10,115 bases of DNA, taken from Verrucomicrobiia bacterium (GTDB taxonomy: Bacteria; Verrucomicrobiota; Verrucomicrobiia; Limisphaerales; DTLC01). The notes under the pieces were generated by a model that saw only the letters and a list, made by a program, of their open reading frames with translations, had not been told where the DNA came from and made no database searches. Below are positions 5,429-10,115 of this stretch, in pieces. Location: positions 1 to 10,115 of the forward strand of contig JANWZY010000098.1 of assembly GCA_025061935.1 (NCBI GenBank), read 5' to 3'. How positions within the stretch are numbered: the first letter of the stretch is position 1; each line of letters opens with the position of its first letter. Both the position numbers and the translations under genes were made by a program.

Positions 5429-7269
5429 TTTTTCCTTCCTGGTGGCGCCGGCTTCGCAGGCGCAGGAGCGGCCGCAGCGGGGGCGGGAAGTTCAATCTTG
5501 GTCAATTTCATTTGGGCGATGCTCAGCAGGTTTTGCACAGTCCAGTACAGGGTCAAGCCTGCCGAGAAGTTGTAAAGAAAGAGCAGGAAAAACAAGGGCA
5601 TCCATCGAAGTATTTTCGCTTGCATCGGGTCCATGCCTGGCGCGACGGGTGTCATGTGTGACTGCCACAGCATGGTGGCGACCATTAGTAGCGGAAGCAG
5701 GTTGAAAGGCAGCCCTTCCGGCGTGCTAAGGAACGGGATGAAGTTCAGCCCCGGGATTACAAATAGTGTGTCGGGTTTCGACAGGTCGTTGACCCACAGG
5801 AACCGTGCGCCGCGCAACTCGATGGCGCTGTGGATCATGATGTAGAAGCCAATGAACACCGGCATTTGCAGCAGGATCGGCAGGCACCCGCCAAACGGGT
5901 TCACTTTGTTCTCTTTCCAGAATTCCATCAGCTTCCGGTTCAGCTTGGCCGGGTCGTCTTTGTATTTCTCCTGGATCGCCTTTATCTGTGGTTGAAGTGC
6001 CTGCATGCGGCGCATCGAGCGCATGCTGGCATAGGTGAGTGGCCAGAAAAGGATTTTGATGATGAATGTGATTATGATGATAACCCACCCGTAACCGAGT
6101 TTGAGCAAGTCGTGCAGCCCATTCATCGAGACCAGTAAAAGCTTGGCGAAGAATGCGGTGAACCTGCCGCCGAGCACGCGCTCGAATCCCATGATAGCCT
6201 GAAGTTCGTTGTTAAACTGTTCGCCGATGCGGGCGAGTGTGCGGTATTCTTTCGGGCCGGCGAACAAGTGGTACTCGATGCTGACGGTTTGGTTGGGGGC
6301 AAGCGTGCATTCCGGATAGTTCAGCGCGACCTGGTATCCGAGGTTCGAGCGCGCGGCCGGTTTGGTGCTGCCCGTATGGGTGTCTGGTTGGGGCAATATC
6401 ACAGGCACAGCCACCAGCTCGTGAGCGGGCGTCTTCGGCATGGCTGCGAGCGTGAAGAACCGGTTGTTGACTGATGCCCACACAACGTTTGTCTGGCCGG
6501 CGCGGTACACAAACCTCGGTTTGCCTGGGAAACAGCCGAGGAACCGGTTCTCGAACCATGCTTGACCTATCTGTTCGGCCTCCGACCCGTTGTACCAGAG
6601 CAGGTTGACGTATGTGCCGTCGTCGTCGGGGTCCATCGGAGTGGCGGTGCCGATGACGACCTGGTGTGGGGGCAACGTGACCGATTGCGTGCTCGTGTTG
6701 TGGAGTTCGATGCTCGCTTTGAGAAGATAATTCGAGCTAAGCTCGAATTTTTTCACTATCAGCAGCCCGTTGGTGTGCGCCTGCTCGGCATGGATGCCGG
6801 AAGCGGTGCGCACAAGCTTGAATAAGCCGTCGCCTTGTATCGCTGTGTCTCCGAGCAGTGCTAGCACCGGTACGGGCGCGCGTGTGTTGAGCGACGCGAA
6901 CTCTGGCGCGGTCTGCCCGCGCTTGGTGCTGCGCGCGCTGATTGTTTGCGGGTACCGGACCAGCTCCACAAGTTTCAGTCCGCCGCCATGTGAACTGAAT
7001 GTGTACCGTGCGACCTCATTTGTAAGCGTGACGAGTTCCTCAGTCGCACTCGGCCGCACGAATGTAAATGGCTCTTGCGCATGCGCCGGCCTGAGTGCAT
7101 GGCCATGCTTTGGAGCTGCGGCCGCGTTGGTTTGGAATTCATTCGTCGTGGCTGTCGCAACAGGTTTGGTCGGCCCCGGTCTGCGTGAGTAGTACCGCTG
7201 CATGTGCACCGACCAGAGCACGAACAGCACGAAGCAAATCGCAAGTATGATTACCGAGGTGCGGTCCAT
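5425..7269 (-). CDS. yidC: Membrane protein insertase YidC (Gram-negative type)
   Basis: A 614-residue inner-membrane insertase/chaperone that inserts proteins alone or with SecYEG. Residues 6-22 form the first membrane helix. About 30-360 are the large periplasmic domain typical of outer-membrane bacteria. About 365-590 are the conserved insertase core: a helix around 388-410 (GYGWVIIIITFIIKILFWPLT), the cytoplasmic coiled hairpin with LQPQIKAIQEKYKDDP (425-440), KVNPFGGCLPILLQMPVFIGFY (455-476), and the last helices near 520-585 with SAGLTLYWTVQN. The hydrophilic-groove position equal to E. coli Arg366 appears to be Lys405, which keeps the charge. The C-terminus (594-614) is an Ala/Pro-rich run ending GRKK, which may contact ribosomes. 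It follows yidD after 16 bases and precedes khpB. The ATG is followed immediately by MDRTSVIILA; no strong Shine-Dalgarno. Confidence 0.97.
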   Translation of the reverse strand: MDRTSVIILAICFVLFVLWSVHMQRYYSRRPGPTKPVATATTNEFQTNAAAAPKHGHALRPAHAQEPFTFVRPSATEELVTLTNEVARYTFSSHGGGLKLVELVRYPQTISARSTKRGQTAPEFASLNTRAPVPVLALLGDTAIQGDGLFKLVRTASGIHAEQAHTNGLLIVKKFELSSNYLLKASIELHNTSTQSVTLPPHQVVIGTATPMDPDDDGTYVNLLWYNGSEAEQIGQAWFENRFLGCFPGKPRFVYRAGQTNVVWASVNNRFFTLAAMPKTPAHELVAVPVILPQPDTHTGSTKPAARSNLGYQVALNYPECTLAPNQTVSIEYHLFAGPKEYRTLARIGEQFNNELQAIMGFERVLGGRFTAFFAKLLLVSMNGLHDLLKLGYGWVIIIITFIIKILFWPLTYASMRSMRRMQALQPQIKAIQEKYKDDPAKLNRKLMEFWKENKVNPFGGCLPILLQMPVFIGFYIMIHSAIELRGARFLWVNDLSKPDTLFVIPGLNFIPFLSTPEGLPFNLLPLLMVATMLWQSHMTPVAPGMDPMQAKILRWMPLFFLLFLYNFSAGLTLYWTVQNLLSIAQMKLTKIELPAPAAAAPAPAKPAPPGRKK

Positions 7270-7285
7270 TTGTTTTGTTTCCGGG

Positions 7286-7588
7286 TCAGGTCATGATTTG
7301 CGCGTTTTTGAGCCTCGGCGGTTGTGCCGGGGCGGCTTGGTCAAGCTGCGGTTGCGGTACCGGGTCGTAACCGCCAGGGTTGAGCGGGTGGCACCGGCAA
7401 ATGCGCCGCGCAGTGAGCCACAGCCCGCGCAGCAGTCCGTGAACGCGCACAGCTTCGATGCTGTATTCGGAGCAACTGGGCACAAATCTGCATCTGCCGA
7501 GCGGGCCGAACATGGCGGTTTTGATCGGGGACAGTACCCACCGATAAACGCTCAGCACAACAATTGCAGTGTGCCTGAACACCTTCAT
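7286..7588 (-). CDS. yidD: Membrane protein insertion efficiency factor YidD
   Basis: A 100-residue small basic protein of the YidD family, a membrane-associated helper of YidC-dependent insertion. The family signature is intact: YRWVLSPIKTAMFGPLGRCRF (15-35), PSCSEYSIEA (37-46), RICRCHPLNPGGYDPVP (62-78), with Cys33, Cys39, Cys64 and Cys66. The first 20 residues are amphipathic to hydrophobic. The tail after residue 80 (PQLDQAAPAQPPRLKNAQIMT) is variable in the family. It lies 34 bases after rnpA and 16 bases before yidC, its usual position. The ATG at 7588 matches the usual family start. Confidence 0.97.
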   Translation of the reverse strand: MKVFRHTAIVVLSVYRWVLSPIKTAMFGPLGRCRFVPSCSEYSIEAVRVHGLLRGLWLTARRICRCHPLNPGGYDPVPQPQLDQAAPAQPPRLKNAQIMT

Positions 7589-7622
7589 GACCGTATTTTA
7601 TCGCTCCGATCCAGCGCGCTCG

Positions 7623-8051
7623 TCAACTTAAACCTGCTGCGAGGTTCGTTTTTAACAGCCCGGCCTTGCTTAGCGCTGCGAGCAGGTCGCGTTCGACCTC
7701 TGGACATTTTTTGCCCACGATGCTCGGCCTGGCCACTAGCAATAGGTCAACAGGCGCGGCCAGTTCGTGCTGGTGGAGCCGGAACGCTTCGCGCAAAAGT
7801 CTGCGCGCACGGTTCCGGACCACGGCACTGCCCAGTTTGTTGCCTGCCACGACCGCGAATCTAGTGTAGCCGGCCGGCCCCGGATGTACCCAATTGAGCA
7901 CCAAACATCCGGTTGCGACGCGGCGGCCTTCGAGCTTGATCCGTTTGAAATCGGTGCCGGACCTCAGCCGCATTCGTGCCGGCAACCGCAGCCGCTTGTT
8001 TTGGCCGGTGTCCATGCTCCAGCGCCCCGGTGCTTGGCGCCTTTCGCGCAT
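7623..8051 (-). CDS. rnpA: Ribonuclease P protein component
   Basis: A 142-residue basic protein that partners the RNase P RNA to remove tRNA 5' leaders. Evidence is the RNR signature NKLGSAVVRNRARRLLREAFR beginning at residue 71, the early LRLRSGTDFKRI segment (about 28-38), and the central RFAVVAGNK strand. Its ATG shares one base with the rpmH stop (TAATG), strongly suggesting translational coupling. An internal Met13 is an alternative start giving a length nearer to many family members. The extra N-terminal residues (MRERRQAPGRWS) are basic and possible in either case. Not to be confused with the long antisense frames on the plus strand here. Confidence 0.96.
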   Translation of the reverse strand: MRERRQAPGRWSMDTGQNKRLRLPARMRLRSGTDFKRIKLEGRRVATGCLVLNWVHPGPAGYTRFAVVAGNKLGSAVVRNRARRLLREAFRLHQHELAAPVDLLLVARPSIVGKKCPEVERDLLAALSKAGLLKTNLAAGLS

Positions 8052-8188
8052 TAGACCGGCGTGAGCCGTTTCCGGCCCTTGCGTCTGCGCCTGCGCAAAA
8101 TTTCGCGTCCGCCTTTGGTCGCGCGCCTGGCAAGGAAACCGTATTGACGTTTCCGCCTGATTCGTGAGGGTTGATACGTGCGTTTCAT
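8051..8188 (-). CDS. rpmH: 50S ribosomal protein L34
   Basis: A 45-residue protein, short enough to be missed by length-limited gene finding. It starts MKRTYQPSRIRRKRQYGFLA and continues through an RRATKGGREIL segment to a basic end with KGRKRLTPV, which matches bacterial L34 throughout (MKRTYQPS.. and the GF..R..T..GR..L..RR..GR..L pattern). L34 is a component of the large ribosomal subunit. Its TAA overlaps the rnpA ATG by one base, as in the conserved rpmH-rnpA pair. It begins 59 bases after the lpxD stop. No Shine-Dalgarno is visible before the ATG. A TTGAAC at about -20 has no matching -10, so a private promoter is not shown. Confidence 0.97.
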   Translation of the reverse strand: MKRTYQPSRIRRKRQYGFLARRATKGGREILRRRRRKGRKRLTPV

Positions 8189-8247
8189 AGTCGTGAAATG
8201 TTCAAAATCGTGGCGATCTGGAGCTGTGATCCGGCATGGGCAGTTGG

Positions 8248-9285
8248 TTACGTGTCCGGTTGGTCGGCGCCGGGTCTTAATCCCAGTTTCTTTTCGATCG
8301 CGCTAACACGCTTTAGCAGCTCCGGCAAATGCTGTAGCGCAACAAGCTGCCGCTTTGCGTCTGTGTCGCGCACTGCCGGCGCGCCGAGCACGCGCTGGCC
8401 GTCCGGAATGTCGCGCATTACCCCTGAGCGCGCTTCGACAACCACGTTGTTGCCGATTTTGAGGTGCCCGGCCAGTCCTGCTTGTCCGGCCAAGGTTGTG
8501 TAGTTGCCGATTTGAGTACTGCCGGCGATGCCCACCTGCGCGACGACGATGCAGTTTTCGCCTATGCTCACGTTATGCGCGATTTGGACAAGGTTGTCGA
8601 TCTTGGTGCCGCGCCCGATCTTGGTCGGCCCAAGCGTGCCGCGGTCTATTGTCACGTTCGCGCCGATCTCGACGTCATCGCCGATCTCGACGTACCCGAC
8701 CTGCGGGATCTTCAAGTGTTTACCCCCGTCGAGCACGTAACCGAACCCGTCGGAGCCGATCACTGTGCCGGCGTGGACACGCACGCGGTTCCCTATGCGT
8801 GTGCCTGGATAAACTGTCACGTTCGGGAACAGCATCACCTCGTCGCCAAGCTGTGAATCGTCTCCTATCCAATCAGCGCCTTCGAGCACCGAGCGCTCGC
8901 CGATCCGCACGTTTGCGCCGATCACGCAATATGGCCCTATGTACGCGCTCGGCGCCACCTTGGCCGTAGGAGCAATTATGGCAGTTGGATGCACGCCGGG
9001 CGCGAAATTTTTTTCCGGGTAAAACAACTGCAGTGCTTTCGCGAATGCGACGCGGGCGCTCGGCACGCGGAGCAGCGTTTTCGAGGCCGAAGTGTAGTTG
9101 CCATCAACCAGTATGGCTGAGGCCGCGCTTGCCTCGGCGCGGCGGAAATACGACTCGTTTTCGGCGAACGTAAGGTCGCCTTGCCCTGCCGAATCAGCAG
9201 GTGCCACGCCTTTGAGTACCACGCTGCTGTCGCCCTCAAGCTGGGCATTTAGCAGCTTCGCTATTTCGCCGGCAGTGTACTGCAT
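8248..9285 (-). CDS. lpxD: UDP-3-O-(3-hydroxyacyl)glucosamine N-acyltransferase LpxD
   Basis: A 345-residue cytosolic trimeric enzyme: it transfers a 3-hydroxyacyl chain from acyl carrier protein to the 2-amino group of UDP-3-O-acylglucosamine, the third step of lipid A synthesis. Residues 1-100 are the uridine-binding N-terminal domain (GDLTFAENESYF, 36-47). About 100-290 are left-handed beta-helix hexapeptide repeats (many I-G-x-x-x-x units). The catalytic base is His237 in VQIAHNVSIG, with a second conserved His274 (GLAGHLKIG) and the GSDGFGY loop (177-183). The C-terminal helix (about 315-335, HLPELLKRVSAIEKKLG) is the acyl-carrier-binding arm. Full length for the family. The usual neighbours lpxA, fabZ and bamA are absent; it instead lies between panD and rpmH. 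Its presence implies a lipopolysaccharide-type outer membrane. Confidence 0.97.
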   Translation of the reverse strand: MQYTAGEIAKLLNAQLEGDSSVVLKGVAPADSAGQGDLTFAENESYFRRAEASAASAILVDGNYTSASKTLLRVPSARVAFAKALQLFYPEKNFAPGVHPTAIIAPTAKVAPSAYIGPYCVIGANVRIGERSVLEGADWIGDDSQLGDEVMLFPNVTVYPGTRIGNRVRVHAGTVIGSDGFGYVLDGGKHLKIPQVGYVEIGDDVEIGANVTIDRGTLGPTKIGRGTKIDNLVQIAHNVSIGENCIVVAQVGIAGSTQIGNYTTLAGQAGLAGHLKIGNNVVVEARSGVMRDIPDGQRVLGAPAVRDTDAKRQLVALQHLPELLKRVSAIEKKLGLRPGADQPDT

Positions 9286-9304
9286 TTATCAGGTCTATGT
9301 GTAC

Positions 9305-9322
9305 GCCAACTCCGTGGTTGGC
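9305..9322 (+). terminator. Hairpin with T-run between panD and lpxD, plus-strand orientation
   Basis: GCCAAC-TCCGTG-GTTGGC is a perfect 6-bp stem with a 6-base loop in the 45-base panD-lpxD gap. On the plus strand a five-T run follows four bases later (9327-9331), so its polarity fits an intrinsic terminator against antisense transcription. In the sense (minus) direction no T-run follows, so it should not stop panD-lpxD readthrough efficiently, but it could form a stem in the mRNA before lpxD. Confidence 0.4.
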
Positions 9323-9330
9323 AGCGTTTT

Positions 9331-9747
9331 TCAGCGCGCGCGCGCACGCTTTGGTTTCTGCTTGGCTGCACCGCGCCCGTGCGCACTCTCACCACGGCTT
9401 TTAATCACTGCGTTTTTTTCGTCCACGACGACGCAGCGCGGTTCCCAGTTCTTCGCTTTGGCAGCATCCACTGTGGCAAAGCTCATTATAATGATCCGGT
9501 CCCCAACCTTACCGAGCAGCGCCGCTGCGCCGTTAAGTCCGATTGTGCGCGAGCCGCGCGGCGCCGGAATCGCGTATGTCTCGAACCGCTCGCCGTTTGT
9601 AAGGTTTCCGCACAGCACGCGCTCGTACGGGAGCAAGCCTGCCAGGTCCATCAGGTCCTGGTCTATGCTCAAGCTGCCCTCGTAGTTCGGGTCGCATGCT
9701 GTCACGCATGCACGATGAATCTTGGATTTTAGCACTTGCACTTGCAT
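9331..9747 (-). CDS. panD: Aspartate 1-decarboxylase proenzyme (pyruvoyl type)
   Basis: A 138-residue cytosolic proenzyme that makes beta-alanine from aspartate for pantothenate and coenzyme A. It cleaves itself between Gly24 and Ser25 (NYEGSLSID), turning Ser25 into the pyruvoyl cofactor. With the ATG at 9747, active-site residues fall on the standard numbers: Lys9, His11, Arg54, Thr57, Tyr58, Asn72 and the GAAA run 73-76. That is strong support for this start over the upstream in-frame start at 9792. The core ends near residue 117, and a strongly basic tail (KQKPKRARAR) extends about 20 residues beyond a normal end. The tail is encoded by DNA including a 12-base alternating GC run (9334-9345). 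First gene of the minus-strand cluster, about 50 bases downstream of a good promoter. Only a weak GAG precedes the ATG. Confidence 0.96.
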   Translation of the reverse strand: MQVQVLKSKIHRACVTACDPNYEGSLSIDQDLMDLAGLLPYERVLCGNLTNGERFETYAIPAPRGSRTIGLNGAAALLGKVGDRIIIMSFATVDAAKAKNWEPRCVVVDEKNAVIKSRGESAHGRGAAKQKPKRARAR

Positions 9748-9805
9748 AAGCTCGTCTGCGCCATGGCATGCCGCATCCGGCGTACCCGGCAACGCAAGAC
9801 CTCAG

Positions 9806-9833
9806 AGTATAACGCGCAGTTGCGCGCGTTCAA
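9806..9833 (-). promoter_or_regulatory. Sigma70-like promoter of the panD cluster
   Basis: On the minus strand, -35 TTGAAC (9828-9833) and -10 TATACT (9806-9811) are separated by 16 bases. Each box matches the E. coli consensus at four or five of six positions. Predicted start of transcription is near 9799, giving a leader of about 50 bases before the panD ATG. This is the clearest promoter in the window and could drive panD-lpxD and perhaps the whole seven-gene series. Confidence 0.65.
9811..9830. promoter_or_regulatory. Operator-like inverted repeat inside the panD promoter
   Basis: A perfect 7-bp inverted repeat (plus strand AACGCGC-AGTTGC-GCGCGTT) fills the promoter spacer and touches both boxes. 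A dimeric repressor bound here would occlude RNA polymerase. The binding protein is unknown, and GC-alternating sequence makes such symmetry somewhat easier to get by chance. Confidence 0.4.
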
Positions 9834-9902
9834 TCACGAAACCGAGCGGGAATGGCACGGTGCCGCGCAAGCTCCAAGAAGTGCGTACCTCGAATACTGT
9901 TT

Positions 9903-9916
9903 CGGCGGGCCCGCCG
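9903..9916. repeat. 14-bp perfect palindrome
   Basis: CGGCGGGCCCGCCG reads the same on both strands. It could form a short GC hairpin or be a protein site; no T-run is adjacent on either strand. Confidence 0.4.
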
Positions 9917-10047
9917 TGCAAATGCGCGGGGGTGATGTGTGTGCCGGGCTGGGCTGTGCCTCGGCGGATTTGCCGCGGTGACGTGCGCACTTCAGATGCG
10001 CAAATGTTGGGCAACGGTTCGAATCGGGCAAGGCGTGAATCCTACGT

Positions 10048-10059
10048 TAACTGCAGTTA
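10048..10059. repeat. 12-bp perfect palindrome
   Basis: TAACTGCAGTTA; with one extra T on the left side the symmetry extends to CGT/ACG flanks. AGGCGT (10031-10036) and ACGCCT (10059-10064) form a wider inverted pair around it. About 215 bases upstream of the panD -35 box; a candidate regulator site. Confidence 0.35.
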
Positions 10060-10115
10060 CGCCTGAGATGTGAGTTAGGCCTCGGTTCGGTCTGGTACTG
10101 GAGATGAGGTTGGGG

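Larger units (their letters stand above)
9834..10115. other. Right-edge intergenic region with palindromes, no clear gene
   Basis: About 280 bases upstream of the panD promoter with no gene I can support. Plus-strand (9736-9981) and minus-strand (9802-10014, TTG start) open frames exist but overlap the promoter and resemble no family. Palindromic elements: GGCAC-G-GTGCC (9854-9864), CGGCGGGCCCGCCG (9903-9916), GTGCGCAC (9983-9990) and TAACTGCAGTTA (10048-10059). GAAGTGCG (9878-9885) recurs inverted at 9986-9993. It may hold distal regulatory sites or the upstream region of a divergent gene beyond the window. Confidence 0.4.

Noticed and set aside
7202..7864. Long plus-strand open frame of 220 codons across yidC start, yidD and rnpA
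   Set aside because: It lies antisense to three genes with complete family signatures; its protein is Arg/Ala-rich low-information sequence typical of shadow frames in GC-rich DNA.
9334..9345. Alternating GC run as a repeat or Z-DNA element
   Set aside because: It is coding for the Arg/Ala tail of PanD and only 12 bases long; no evidence for a separate structural role.
9748..9792. Upstream in-frame start for panD adding 15 residues
   Set aside because: Starting at 9747 places Lys9, Gly24-Ser25, Arg54, Tyr58 and Asn72 on the standard PanD positions; the longer form would shift all of them.
9736..9981. Plus-strand 81-codon frame upstream of and overlapping panD
   Set aside because: It overlaps the panD start and promoter in antisense, resembles no family and has no start signal.
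9802..10014. Minus-strand 70-codon frame with a TTG start ahead of panD
   Set aside because: It runs through the predicted promoter and operator, uses a weak start and has no recognisable motif.
10011..10030. T-loop-like GGTTCGAATC, suggesting a tRNA
   Set aside because: The flanking bases do not pair as a T-stem on either strand, and no acceptor or anticodon stem is found around it.

Overview
The window is a GC-rich, densely packed bacterial housekeeping region with eleven recognisable protein genes. The best guess for the source is a Gram-negative member of the Verrucomicrobiota. This rests on: lpxD (lipid A synthesis) together with a YidC that has a large periplasmic domain (an outer-membrane bacterium); the YidC N-terminus and the class V aminotransferase, which look like verrucomicrobial versions from memory of those families; and start codons that almost all lack a Shine-Dalgarno motif. 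The phylum is an inference, not a demonstration.

Left part (1-4802): a class V PLP-dependent aminotransferase on the minus strand (202-1290); a 335-base divergent spacer; a calcineurin-like metallophosphoesterase on the plus strand (1626-2600); a trimeric-type purine nucleoside phosphorylase on the minus strand (2655-3584); and, after a 69-base divergent spacer, a MoeB/ThiF-type adenylyltransferase fused to a rhodanese domain on the plus strand (3654-4802). These look like independent units and share no obvious pathway.

Right part (4890-9747): seven minus-strand genes in transcription order panD, lpxD, rpmH, rnpA, yidD, yidC, khpB/jag. rpmH (45 codons, 8051-8188) is short and easy to miss; its stop codon shares one base with the rnpA start. 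The rpmH-rnpA-yidD-yidC-khpB order is the classic conserved bacterial cluster linking ribosome and RNase P assembly to membrane protein insertion. Here lpxD and panD lie directly upstream instead of dnaA. A good sigma70-type promoter lies about 60 bases before panD (9806-9833), with a 20-bp inverted repeat across its spacer that could be an operator. The remaining bases to the right end (9834-10115) carry several palindromes but no convincing gene.

I found no mobile element, CRISPR array, tRNA or rRNA, and no clear new biological system. The points most worth a second look are the panD promoter/operator, a possible 27-codon ORF exactly filling the yidC-khpB gap, the panD-lpxD-rpmH gene order, the missing Shine-Dalgarno motifs, and a few residue changes in otherwise standard enzymes.
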